From assembly GCF_039710355.1 (NCBI RefSeq), contig NZ_JBDKWZ010000001.1, positions 496,001 through 560,000 on the forward strand: a stretch of 64,000 bases of DNA. Direction: 5' to 3'. The notes below the pieces were generated by a model. The model made no database searches. It was not told where the DNA came from and worked only from the letters and a program-made list of their open reading frames with translations. Positions 18,560 to 28,258 of this stretch are shown here, piece by piece. Position 1 is the first letter of the stretch, and each line of letters starts with the position of its first letter. The DNA comes from Rapidithrix thailandica (GTDB lineage: Bacteria > Bacteroidota > Bacteroidia > Cytophagales > Flammeovirgaceae). The translations under genes were made by a program, and so were the position numbers.

Positions 18560-19195
18560 TTATTTATTCGGTTGTGGGGTCATCCGTAAGTAAGGCTTAA
18601 TCTCTTTAAAACCTTTTGGAAACCTCTCCGGGATTTCTTCGGTAGGAATGGCAGGGGCCACCACTACATCTTCTCCTTCTTTCCAGTCTACCGGAGTGGC
18701 CACACTATAATCGGCAGTCAACTGTAAAGAATCAATGACGCGAAGAATCTCATTGAAATTACGTCCGGTAGAAGCCGGATAAGTAATCGTCAATTTGATT
18801 TTTTTATCCGGGCCGATAATGAATACAGATCTCACTGTCATGTTATCGGATGCATTCGGATGTATCATATCGTATAAGGTGGAAACTTTCCGGTCTTCAT
18901 CGGCAATCAATGGAAAGTTTACCTGGGTATTTTGAGTTTCATTAATGTCTTTGATCCAACCGGTATGCGAGTCCAGATCGTCTACACTCAAGGCCAGTAC
19001 TTTCACATTCCTTTTTTCAAATTCGCTTTTAAGCTTTGCAGTTTGCCCAAGTTCTGTGGTACATACAGGAGTATAATCTGCCGGGTGAGAAAACAACAAA
19101 CCCCAGCTATCGCCTAAGTATTCATAAAAATCTACTTCTCCTTCACTGGTTTTTGCAGTGAAATTAGGAGCGGTGTCACCTAATCTAAGTGCCAT
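18560..19195 (-). CDS. 1-Cys peroxiredoxin (Prx6 family)
   Basis: 211 residues. Peroxiredoxins reduce peroxides using a peroxidatic Cys, here in SHPADYTPVCTTELG (Cys45), with Thr and the later Arg (MTVRSVFIIGPDKK) completing the active site. It is the only Cys in the chain, so this is a true 1-Cys enzyme that needs an external reductant. The long C-terminal arm (VATPVDWKEGEDVVVAPAIP) is characteristic of Prx6 dimers. Monocistronic. Confidence 0.95.
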   Translation of the reverse strand: MALRLGDTAPNFTAKTSEGEVDFYEYLGDSWGLLFSHPADYTPVCTTELGQTAKLKSEFEKRNVKVLALSVDDLDSHTGWIKDINETQNTQVNFPLIADEDRKVSTLYDMIHPNASDNMTVRSVFIIGPDKKIKLTITYPASTGRNFNEILRVIDSLQLTADYSVATPVDWKEGEDVVVAPAIPTEEIPERFPKGFKEIKPYLRMTPQPNK

Positions 19196-19573
19196 ATGTT
19201 TCTTCGTTTTTAAGTTTAAAAATGCTCTGGTTCTATTAAGTTAAGTTAAATAGTTCGGTTGGGATTAGCAACTGAATAAACTGATTTTAACGGAGAATTT
19301 TTATGCGTGTAAAAAAACTTATTTTCAGGGTTTCAACATAAACTGTTAACTGATGACAGTTACCCTGTAAAACAGCAAAATCATCGGATTTTATAAGCCG
19401 AACACCTATGGGGGAATATTGTTGTCACCGAGTCAGTACCGGCTTTGTTAAACAGTTGTGAAGTCTATATGCTTTACCTGGTGTATATTATCAAATGAAA
19501 AAACTTACAAAAACAAGTGAGTGTTTTCGGTATCCTCACCTGCTTTTCCCAGTCAAAGCATTACAATAAACGT
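19196..19573. other. Intergenic region, nothing recognised
   Basis: About 380 bases between the minus-strand peroxiredoxin and caspase-like genes. It should hold the peroxiredoxin promoter, but no consensus, repeat or frame stands out. Confidence 0.4.
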
Positions 19574-21379
19574 TTATTCCAATTCGATCAGCACCTTATC
19601 CAAACGGCCATACATTTCCGGTTGTTGATCTCTCCGGTATAGCTTACGGCTCATAGAGGGGACTTTGCTTTCGATATACTGACTCAATTCTTGTAAAGTA
19701 ATACTTTTGTCCGAATCGAAGTCTGCAGAGCCGCGAATAGCTTTCAGGAAATAATAAGTGAACAAAGAGTGTTTTTTTTCAGGGTACCAGGAGGATACTT
19801 GGTCACCTCCCGTAGAGGTAAGAATAATCGCATTGGGATCTTGAAGAATTTTGTTTTTGACATTGATAAAAATGGGGGACGCGTTGCGGATTAACATGCC
19901 TTTGTTCGAGCCTCCGCTAAAACAGGCATCAATTACTACCGTGAGCGATTTATACGGTAAACGGGATAAATTTTGATAAAAAACATTGACTGGATATCCA
20001 TTGAGAGTTACCGTGGATGGCTCACAATCTACCGGGACAAAATACCCCTCCTGGCTTTGAATATCCGGAGCTCCGTGCCCACTGTAGTATACAAATACAT
20101 CGGAAACCCCCGGCTTGATCAAATCGTAAATGCGCCCTTTGTGATTCAACGAGGTACCAAATACACTGTTAAAATTTCCCTGAGTGGCATCTTCGTAATA
20201 GAGAATGTTTTCCTCTTGAAAGCCAAAAGTTTTAATCAAATAGTTTTTGACAATGCGGGCATCTTGTTGGGCAAAGTCTACATTGGGTACATCTCTGGCT
20301 ACGTAGTTTTTATTCCCAATGATCACCGCTATGGCATCGGGGTTTACCAATCCGGTTTCCGGAATATCGATATCTACGTCCGAAAATGTATTTGTATCAG
20401 TTTCCGTTTCCGGGATGGAAGGGGTATGTGCGATAGGGTCGGGTCTCAATTGATCAATGGAGGAGGCCGTAGCATAAAAGACTTGAACGGAGGAGGCCGG
20501 TAGCCAACCTTTCTTTTGCCTGAAGGTAACTTCCAGCCAAGTGTCTTGAGTGTTCTTCCCGATGATTTCTCCTTGCATCCCGTAATTGGCCAGGCCCATT
20601 ACCGGAGAATGCTCAAAAGGGGAACTATGTAATTTTACCGAACTCAGACCCACCCGGGCAATGGATTTCATCCAGGTGTTGCTATTGAGCGTAACCGACC
20701 CGGCATTTTTTCCTTGGTGTGCAAAATGAAAGTCGAAATCCCGGTGGTAACTGAGTTGGGGAAATTGAAAATCTTGAAGATGAACAGTTGTTTCTCCAAA
20801 CGCATTGGTGAGGAAATTCCGGCTAATCCGGTTGGTTGATACACTTAATTGACTATCCTTGAGTGGAACAGGACTTTTTTGTTCGGTTTGAGGGGGACCG
20901 GGTACGGTATATTCCCGGTAATCCCAGTCAATATATTTCCCTTTGAATAAAGAAGTCAAAGACATGGAAGTAAAAAGTAACCCGCCTGCAAAATGTCCCC
21001 AACTGATATCGTCTTCTGCAAAATTGCTGGCTTCAATTCCTTTTGCCACGATTAAGGTGCCTATGGCAGCCGGTACCCCCACCTTAAAGATGAATTTCCC
21101 GGCATTAAATGTCCCTCTGGGTTTGTAATTAATATGTTGGGTTTGGTATTCATACGTATTACTGACGGTTACCCTGGCGCGAAAATCTTGGTTTTGCACC
21201 GAAGGGGGGCGTACCATATTGACTTGATATTGCCGGTCAACCAGCCTTTCAGAGCCTGCAATGCGCTGAATTTTCGGGGAAGGGGCTTGTGCGACTTTTT
21301 TTGAGCTGCCACAACTAAAACAAATGAATAAGAGACTTAACCCGGTAAATTGAATTAGGAAATAGGAAAAAGACTTCAT
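19574..21379 (-). CDS. Caspase-like (peptidase C14) lipoprotein
   Basis: About 601 residues. The ATG at 21379 gives MKSFSYFLIQFTGLSLLFIC with a relaxed lipobox ending FSC, so the protein is probably membrane-anchored; an upstream in-frame ATG at 21403 would add eight residues before it. The middle holds an SH3-like segment (EVTFRQKKGWLPASSVQVFY). The C-terminal 250 residues are a caspase/metacaspase domain with the catalytic pair in VYYSGHGAPD (His about 435) and VVIDACFSGGS (Cys about 486), both intact, followed by an acidic DSDKSITLQEL segment. The substrate is unknown. The gene is not in an operon. Confidence 0.88.
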   Translation of the reverse strand: MKSFSYFLIQFTGLSLLFICFSCGSSKKVAQAPSPKIQRIAGSERLVDRQYQVNMVRPPSVQNQDFRARVTVSNTYEYQTQHINYKPRGTFNAGKFIFKVGVPAAIGTLIVAKGIEASNFAEDDISWGHFAGGLLFTSMSLTSLFKGKYIDWDYREYTVPGPPQTEQKSPVPLKDSQLSVSTNRISRNFLTNAFGETTVHLQDFQFPQLSYHRDFDFHFAHQGKNAGSVTLNSNTWMKSIARVGLSSVKLHSSPFEHSPVMGLANYGMQGEIIGKNTQDTWLEVTFRQKKGWLPASSVQVFYATASSIDQLRPDPIAHTPSIPETETDTNTFSDVDIDIPETGLVNPDAIAVIIGNKNYVARDVPNVDFAQQDARIVKNYLIKTFGFQEENILYYEDATQGNFNSVFGTSLNHKGRIYDLIKPGVSDVFVYYSGHGAPDIQSQEGYFVPVDCEPSTVTLNGYPVNVFYQNLSRLPYKSLTVVIDACFSGGSNKGMLIRNASPIFINVKNKILQDPNAIILTSTGGDQVSSWYPEKKHSLFTYYFLKAIRGSADFDSDKSITLQELSQYIESKVPSMSRKLYRRDQQPEMYGRLDKVLIELE

Positions 21380-21729
21380 TACATTGATTTTGGGGTTTGA
21401 CAATACTTACGGCTTATCGCGGAATTATTCGGAAGGAGTAAAGGCATTACATACATAATTCTTTAATCATTGACTTTTAAAGGTAGTCTTATACACTAGC
21501 ACGGGATTTCAAGTAGAAAGTTTCGGAATTTTTGCGGATTTTTTAGAGGTACTATTTATTAATAGATCGTCAGCAAAAAGTAACCTTACCAACGAAGTTT
21601 TAACGTCTGTAAAAATGAAAAAAATCTGCTGAAAACAGAATGCCCCACTTGAGTCTTTTTTTACTCAAGTGGGGCAAATGAACTATATTACTCGAGCGTA
21701 GCCTTATCCGGGAAATGTACGGCTGGCTT
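21380..21729. other. Intergenic region with a terminator
   Basis: About 350 bases between the caspase-like and ROK genes (both minus). It contains the hairpin at 21641-21676 but no gene. Confidence 0.5.
21641..21676 (-). terminator. Strong hairpin downstream of the ROK kinase gene
   Basis: A perfect 14-bp stem TGCCCCACTTGAGT / ACTCAAGTGGGGCA with an eight-base loop. There is no long T run directly behind it on the minus strand, so it may act as terminator or mRNA-stabilising hairpin. Confidence 0.65.
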
Positions 21730-22641
21730 TTAGTCTTCGATAAAACACAAGGAAGCAGCTCCGATGATGCCCGCTTCGTTGCGAAGGGAAGCAAGCCGGA
21801 TACGCAAATCGTCCGTGTAATAAGGAGATAAGAAATCGTAGATTTTTTTATACATGCTTTTTTCTACCAGGTGAAAGGTTTTGGATACGCCTCCACCAAT
21901 AATGATGGTGTGAATATCAAAAAGCCTCACCGCAGATACAATGGCTTCACCCAGGTACTTACCTACCTCGTGAAAAATTTCCATGGCAAGTTTGTCTTCT
22001 TCTTGTGCGGCTTTGATTACTTTTTTGGCATTGAGGCTTCCCATGTCAGACAAAACCGATTTGCCTTTATAACCTTCCAATGTGGTCAGGGCCATGCCCA
22101 GGATTCCTTTCTTTCCGATATTGTTTTCGATGGTTTTGCCATTGCCGGCTATGATATGTCCGATTTCCAGACCGTTACCATTACCGCCTTTAAAGATCTT
22201 CCGGTCCATGATGCAAGCGCCTCCTACCCCGGTACCCAACGTGATAAATATAAAATCATCCGGCATTGTTGCTTTGGAAAAGTAGAATTCACCCAAAGCA
22301 GCCGCATTTGCATCATTTTCCATATGAAAGATAATATCCGGGTAAGCTGCCTTCAGAGTACCCATCACATTGGTATGGGCCAGATCAGGTATATTGGGCA
22401 AATCAATGGTGGAGTTGCGGTCTTTGGATAAGGTACCAGGGATACCGATACCCACCTTTTTTACATTGGAGTGTTTTTCTAACTCCCAACCAATTACTTT
22501 CACCAGGCTCTCCATGGTACTGTTTTCCTTCTGGAGTTCTGTAGTGGCGTATTTGGTTTTCTCTAATAGTTCTCCCTCACTGCTCACCAAGCCACATTTT
22601 ACATTTGTACCACCGATATCAATACCTAAAAAATGCTCCAT
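21730..22641 (-). CDS. ROK family sugar kinase (glucokinase-like)
   Basis: 303 residues. ROK kinases phosphorylate hexoses in the cytosol. Visible: the phosphate loop LGIDIGGTNVKCGLV, the sugar-binding ENDANAAALGE, the second phosphate loop TLGTGVGGACI, and the EIGHI motif with its zinc-position His. However the stretch after EIGHI (IAGNGKTIENNIGKKG) lacks the CxCGxxGCxE zinc-binding cysteines found in most ROK proteins. Similar Cys-free ROK glucokinases are known in Bacteroidota. The preferred substrate is probably glucose but not proven. Confidence 0.88.
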   Translation of the reverse strand: MEHFLGIDIGGTNVKCGLVSSEGELLEKTKYATTELQKENSTMESLVKVIGWELEKHSNVKKVGIGIPGTLSKDRNSTIDLPNIPDLAHTNVMGTLKAAYPDIIFHMENDANAAALGEFYFSKATMPDDFIFITLGTGVGGACIMDRKIFKGGNGNGLEIGHIIAGNGKTIENNIGKKGILGMALTTLEGYKGKSVLSDMGSLNAKKVIKAAQEEDKLAMEIFHEVGKYLGEAIVSAVRLFDIHTIIIGGGVSKTFHLVEKSMYKKIYDFLSPYYTDDLRIRLASLRNEAGIIGAASLCFIED

Positions 22642-23084
22642 ATTTGTTATTTTATATTACACATTTTAAAAATCTGCTATGCCTCTTTGGCGAGTAGCCA
22701 TATCAAATCATTGTTCAATAACCTTAAGAAATAAGTTTTGCTTTCTTGAACTTTGAATGGTCAATTTGTGCTAACACAAAAAGAGTGAGTACTTGGCCTT
22801 GTATGGACTCCTTTTCGACTCAACAAAGAATGTATGAAAACGAAAGGGAATCGCTGCTTTTCCCAATACTCATTCTCCAATGATAATAAAAGTGGCATTT
22901 TTATTCAATAAAACTTTGTTTTAATTACATTTTAAAAAACAGACTTATTCACGAATTTTGTCAATGAGAATGGTTGAGTAGTCAGAAAAACACAGGGTGT
23001 TCCCTGGCAACAATTCAATGGTATAAATTTTAATTTGCTGATTTCCAGTTCCGACATTGTTAAGACGAATGTTGACCCATTGAT
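22642..23084. other. Divergent intergenic region, nothing recognised
   Basis: About 440 AT-rich bases between the ROK gene and tamB. Promoters for both must lie here, but no clear box pair, repeat or small gene was found. Confidence 0.4.
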
Positions 23085-26000
23085 TTGAGCCTTTCAAGCA
23101 AAATTCATGATCACAATAAACAAACAATAGCTATCAAACAAACAACTCACCATAACAAGATAGGGAAAAGGCTGCTCAAAATAGTCTTGTGGGTTTTATT
23201 GGTTCCGCATATACTATTACTCGCGATCTACCTTCTCTTACAAGTTCCCATAGTTCAGTCTTTGGTCTTGGAGAAAGCGGAGCAAATTCTTGAAGAACAA
23301 CTCCAAACAGAAGTCAAGATTGGCCGCTTGCAAATCGATCTCCCTTCTTCTATCGCCATCAAGGAACTCTTGGTCAGAGACCTGTCCAAGGACACTTTAT
23401 TATATGCCGGGAATATTTCTTGCGACCCGTATTTATGGGACTTGACAAGGCAGCGCATTTCTTTGGGAAATGTACAACTGCAAAATCTTACCGGAAAACT
23501 GAAACGGAATGTGCAAGATTCTACATTTAACTTTCAGTTTATTATCGATGCCTTTTCGGATTCGGTAAAAACGGCCAAACCGGAAGCGAAAGAACCCTCT
23601 CCCTGGCAATTTGTGCTTACTAACGGAACCCTGGAAAATATTCGCTTTGTCTTTGAAGACCCTGTTAGCGGAACAGACTTTTCAACGCAATTGGGTACGT
23701 TGGTTTTAGATATAGATGAGTTTGATCTGAATGCTAACCGGATTGCCTTAAAAGACATCATTTTGGAAAATACCAATGCTTCTCTGGCTTTTAGCGAAGT
23801 AGTGAAGGCGGTAGAAACGGAGGTGCAGGATACCTCTACCGAAGCATCGGGTATGATAGACATCGATGTACACCGGTTGACATTACGAAACTCTTCTTTT
23901 GAAATGTCAGGCCCAGGAAAAAATACGATGCAGGTGAAGATTGGAGAATTTTCCGGGACGTTGGAACGGTTGAATTTACCTGCCCGGGAAGTAATCATTG
24001 ATGAATTAGAGCTGAGCAATTCCCGTTTTGAAATGGGGTCTGTAGCAAGTAAAGACACCGTGGCAGAGCCATTTGAAGGTTTGAACCTGGAATGGAAGCT
24101 ACACGCACAAACCATTTCACTTTCGGGAAATGAGGTGAACCTGAAGCAACTTGACGCTCCGCAAAAGGGCCAGGGTTTTGACCCAGGGCATATATACTTG
24201 ACTGATATGGCAACCCAACTGGAAGACATCTATGTGCATCAGGATACCGTATCGGCCATTTTGGCGGGTTTGAGTTTTCAAGAGCAAGGAGGGCTGTCTG
24301 TCAATGCATTGAAAGGAGACCTTTTTTTAAACCGGAAACAAGCACATGTTCATAAGTTTCTGTTGAAAACGCCACATACTCTCTTGCAAACTTCCACTGC
24401 GTTGAATTTTCCTTCTTTGGCTGCCCTTGCGGATTCATTGGAAGGGCTTGTAATGGATTGCTCCATCCCTCCTTCGTATATTGGCATTTCCGATATCCGG
24501 TATTTGATGGGAAACCAGTGGGACAGTTTAGGGTTCGGCATTTCTCCCACTGGCACCGTACATTTCTCCGGGGAGGTAAAAGGAGGAATCAAAAATCTGC
24601 AAATCAATTCTTTGAATGCTCACGGGTTGGATAGCTTTTCCTTAGCCCTTCACGGGAAGATGAAAGAGGTGTTAAGTGTAGACGCTATGGAAATGGATTT
24701 GGTATTGGATTCCTTGACTGCCACTCGCTCGTTTCTCAACAGTCTGGTGGCAGAAAGTCCGGTTCTTTTTCCCAAGTCTAACCATCTGAAAGGTAAGTTA
24801 AAAGGGACTCTTGGAAATATGAAGGGAAGCCTGGCTTATGCATCGGATATGGGACAAGCTTCCATCGAACTACAAATAAAGCCTGAAGATAAAAGCGAAC
24901 GCTTTGATACACAGATTGCCTTATCTGATTTTCAGATAGGAAAGGTACTCCGGCAAGACAGCCTTTTAGGCAAGATGAGCGTTGACTTGACAGCCTGGGG
25001 GTACAATGTGTTGGAAGACTCCAGAAAGGTATTTTGGGAAGGAAACTTGCCTTTATTACAGCTTAATCGTTATGATTATTCTACCCTTACCCTTTCCGGT
25101 GAATACGGTGATTCCACACTAATTGCAGCGATAGAAGTTGGGGAAGAAGACCTGACGGCTAAAGTACAATCGCGTGTAGAAATAAAAGATACCATTCCGG
25201 TGATCTCATTGACAGCGGAGATTGAAAAAGCAAATATCACAGAACTGAATTGGTCGGAAGAGGAACTTCGTATGCACACGCGGTTACAAGCTGAATTGGA
25301 AGGCAATTCGATGGATGTGATGAAAGGTTTTGTACAGTTAAATGATTTTCATTTATTCTATGACCAAGATCCATTGGACTTGTCCATCATCCGTTTGGAA
25401 GTAGATAACTCCCCTTCCAATACAGCTGTTGCCTTGGGATCAGAGGCGTTTGATGGGAGAATAGAAGGGAATTTTGCCTTTTCCGAAATGCCCAAAGTGA
25501 TTAAAAGCCATATTACAGGGTATTTGATCCAGGAAGACAGTAACCAACATGCTCACCAACTGGAAATGAAACTGGCAGTATCTGATCCGGTAAAAGTGAT
25601 CAAGCCTTTTGCTCACGAATTGGATAGCATGGCTCCCTTAAACTTATATGCCTTTTTAAATACCGAAAAAAATAGCTTTGATCTGGACTTGTCATTGCCC
25701 AATGTCCAATACGGAGATTTAAAATTGGATTCCCTGAAATCCTTAGTACAGGTAACCAACAAAGGGCTGGAGTATTTACTGGGCTTTTCAAGTCTACAGG
25801 GAACGAGTTTTAAATTGCATCATACTCAGGCAAACGGTTTGCTTAAAAGAGACTCAATGAGCTTGGCATTATACATTGCTGATTCTGTTGGGACATCCCG
25901 TTTCGGAGTGCAAGGAGCTTTGTCCATTCAAGACAGTAGTTATTCCGTGCATTTGGACCCTAATGGTTTTTTGATTGACTATGTTCCTTGGATGGTGCCC

Positions 26001-28139
26001 GTTGACAACGCTTTACATTTTTCTAAAGGTAGCCTTCGTGTACATAACTTTTCCCTGACCCATCAACAACAACGGATACTGATCGAATCACAGCAAGGGG
26101 AAGAGGCCAGTTGGCTGACTGTCGGATTTCAACAATTTGATTTGTCATTGGTAAAAAGGATACTCAATTCTGAAGACTTGATTGGCGGAATATTGGAAGG
26201 GAAGGTATCATTTGCCATTTTACCGGAATTTTTCGGCCTGGAAGGAGATTTGAATATCCATCAACTAGCCGTTTTGGGCGATACCCTGGGCAATTTGGCT
26301 TTACAAGCAGAAATGCCAAACCCGGAACATATTATCTTTGATACACAATTGAAAAGTGCGAAAAATGATATACAGGCGAAGGGGCAATTGAACAACAAGG
26401 AAAAAGATCCTTTGGATTTGGCTTTGACAATTCACCATTTGGATCTCCAATCACTGAGTGGTATTCTGGAAGAAACCTTGGGGGACCTTTCGGGAAGTGT
26501 ACAAGGGCATTTGAATTTGAAAGGCGAGCTCCCCCTTCCTCAGAGAGGAGATGGTGAATTTACTTTTGTAAAAACGGGCTTCAACTTTAAAATGCTCAAC
26601 ACCTACTTCACGGTGGACCAACAAAAGTTACGTTACCAGGATCGCAAAATGCTGTTTGATCAGTTTACTTTGATCGATAAACGGGAAAAGCAAGCCCGTG
26701 TGGATGGGAATATCACTTTGGATGAAGGCTTCAACCTTTTACTGGGTTTGGATGTCCATACGGATGATTTTCTGGTACTAAATACCACTCAGGAGGACAA
26801 TGACCTGTATTATGGAACCATACTGTTGACAAGTGATGGAAAAATCCGCGGGACGGCTGAAAATCCCATTATCGATATGTCGATTCGTTTGAACGAGGGT
26901 TCGCAACTGACCTATGTGCTTCCGGAAGAAGAGTTGGAAGCAGTACATGGGGCGGGGGTCGTGCAGTTTGTAGAGAAAAATGCAGAGAAAGAATTGGTGC
27001 CTGTAGAGGAGGACTCCTTAAGTTCTCTGATTTCCGGGATAGGAATTGACCTGAATACCACCATAGAAATCGATCAGGCAACTGGGCTGAACATTATTGT
27101 GGACCCTAAAGCCGGAGACCATTTGAATATGACGGGAGGTGGAACCCTGAACTTTAAAATGGATCCCCTGGGGGATATGAAGCTGACCGGTGTTTACCAA
27201 ATTGAAAACGGAGAGTACCAGTTTACTTTTTATGATCTGATCAAAAAGAATTTTACGATCCGTCAGGGAAGCTCGATTATTTGGAACGGTGACCCCATGA
27301 ATGCTACCATGGATATCACGGCCAGTTACGAAACCCGGACTGCTCCTTACGGGATTATGAACCGCATTTCGGATAGCGAACGGGAAGCTTACCGGAAAAA
27401 ATATTGGTTTGATGTAAACTTGAATCTGGACGAAGAACTGTTGGAACCGGACATTAGTTTCGATATTCAAATCAGTGATAAAAATTCTGACGGAAGAGTG
27501 AGTACAGCGTTGAGGTCCTTGAATGAGGATGAGAGCGAGTTGAACAAACAGGTATTCGCCCTGTTATTATTTGATTCGTTTATTTCGACCGCCTCAAGTT
27601 CAGGGGGAGGAATGAATGATATGATGGCTTCCACCACCCGGAACAGTGTGAGTGGTATTTTGACCGATCAATTGAATAACCTCTCCGATAAATTGATTAC
27701 GGGAGTAGACTTGAATTTCGATTTACAATCTTATGAACAAAATACCGAATCGGGTAAACAGGAAGTTACCGAACTGGGAGTGCAATTAAAAAAACAGTTT
27801 TTAAATGATCGTCTGGAAGTGAATGTGGGAGGAAACGTAGAGTTGTCAGGGAATAAAACCGATAGCAACACTGGCTTTGCCGAAAACATTGTCATTGAAT
27901 ACAAACTTACCAAAGACGGTCGCTACCGTTTGAAGGTGTTCCGGAATAACCAATACGATGTCATTGTAGACGGGCAGGTGATCGTGAATGGCGTTTCTCT
28001 GTTGTTTACCAAGGATTATAACCGTTGGAAAGATTTATTCCGAAAGAAGAAAAAGCAAGAGAAGGCAAACGGCATTGATGAAAAAGAAGAGAAAAAAGAA
28101 ACCAGTAGGAAGAAAAACAAAAAGGTAGAGGGGAATTAA
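23085..28139 (+). CDS. tamB: TamB-like translocation/assembly module protein (AsmA superfamily)
   Basis: 1684 residues. TamB spans the periplasm from the inner membrane to an Omp85 partner and is implicated in outer-membrane protein insertion or lipid transport. An N-terminal transmembrane helix (IVLWVLLVPHILLLAIYLLL, about 33-52) is followed by a long beta-rich groove region and a C-terminal DUF490/TamB domain (about 1300-1640; GAGVVQFVEKNAEKELVPVE, then LTGVYQIENGEYQFTFYDLI, FTIRQGSSIIWNGDP). The tail is strongly basic (KKKKQEKANGIDEKEEKKET). No ATG is available: a TTG at 23085 starts the frame, so the true start is uncertain. It precedes an Omp85-family gene by 80 bases, the usual tamB-tamA pairing. 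Confidence 0.92.
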   Translation: MSLSSKIHDHNKQTIAIKQTTHHNKIGKRLLKIVLWVLLVPHILLLAIYLLLQVPIVQSLVLEKAEQILEEQLQTEVKIGRLQIDLPSSIAIKELLVRDLSKDTLLYAGNISCDPYLWDLTRQRISLGNVQLQNLTGKLKRNVQDSTFNFQFIIDAFSDSVKTAKPEAKEPSPWQFVLTNGTLENIRFVFEDPVSGTDFSTQLGTLVLDIDEFDLNANRIALKDIILENTNASLAFSEVVKAVETEVQDTSTEASGMIDIDVHRLTLRNSSFEMSGPGKNTMQVKIGEFSGTLERLNLPAREVIIDELELSNSRFEMGSVASKDTVAEPFEGLNLEWKLHAQTISLSGNEVNLKQLDAPQKGQGFDPGHIYLTDMATQLEDIYVHQDTVSAILAGLSFQEQGGLSVNALKGDLFLNRKQAHVHKFLLKTPHTLLQTSTALNFPSLAALADSLEGLVMDCSIPPSYIGISDIRYLMGNQWDSLGFGISPTGTVHFSGEVKGGIKNLQINSLNAHGLDSFSLALHGKMKEVLSVDAMEMDLVLDSLTATRSFLNSLVAESPVLFPKSNHLKGKLKGTLGNMKGSLAYASDMGQASIELQIKPEDKSERFDTQIALSDFQIGKVLRQDSLLGKMSVDLTAWGYNVLEDSRKVFWEGNLPLLQLNRYDYSTLTLSGEYGDSTLIAAIEVGEEDLTAKVQSRVEIKDTIPVISLTAEIEKANITELNWSEEELRMHTRLQAELEGNSMDVMKGFVQLNDFHLFYDQDPLDLSIIRLEVDNSPSNTAVALGSEAFDGRIEGNFAFSEMPKVIKSHITGYLIQEDSNQHAHQLEMKLAVSDPVKVIKPFAHELDSMAPLNLYAFLNTEKNSFDLDLSLPNVQYGDLKLDSLKSLVQVTNKGLEYLLGFSSLQGTSFKLHHTQANGLLKRDSMSLALYIADSVGTSRFGVQGALSIQDSSYSVHLDPNGFLIDYVPWMVPVDNALHFSKGSLRVHNFSLTHQQQRILIESQQGEEASWLTVGFQQFDLSLVKRILNSEDLIGGILEGKVSFAILPEFFGLEGDLNIHQLAVLGDTLGNLALQAEMPNPEHIIFDTQLKSAKNDIQAKGQLNNKEKDPLDLALTIHHLDLQSLSGILEETLGDLSGSVQGHLNLKGELPLPQRGDGEFTFVKTGFNFKMLNTYFTVDQQKLRYQDRKMLFDQFTLIDKREKQARVDGNITLDEGFNLLLGLDVHTDDFLVLNTTQEDNDLYYGTILLTSDGKIRGTAENPIIDMSIRLNEGSQLTYVLPEEELEAVHGAGVVQFVEKNAEKELVPVEEDSLSSLISGIGIDLNTTIEIDQATGLNIIVDPKAGDHLNMTGGGTLNFKMDPLGDMKLTGVYQIENGEYQFTFYDLIKKNFTIRQGSSIIWNGDPMNATMDITASYETRTAPYGIMNRISDSEREAYRKKYWFDVNLNLDEELLEPDISFDIQISDKNSDGRVSTALRSLNEDESELNKQVFALLLFDSFISTASSSGGGMNDMMASTTRNSVSGILTDQLNNLSDKLITGVDLNFDLQSYEQNTESGKQEVTELGVQLKKQFLNDRLEVNVGGNVELSGNKTDSNTGFAENIVIEYKLTKDGRYRLKVFRNNQYDVIVDGQVIVNGVSLLFTKDYNRWKDLFRKKKKQEKANGIDEKEEKKETSRKKNKKVEGN

Positions 28140-28258
28140 GGGAAGAGCATTTGTGGGAAAATTACTTCGTGATAAGATCTTAAATACACAGAGGGGGACT
28201 CTGTAAGCTTTGTACAAAGATGAAGACAACATGTCAAAAGAGCAATAGCCGGCTTGTG

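Noticed and set aside
23534..24229. 231-codon antisense frame inside tamB
   Set aside because: Shadow frame in a long gene; Ser-rich random composition.
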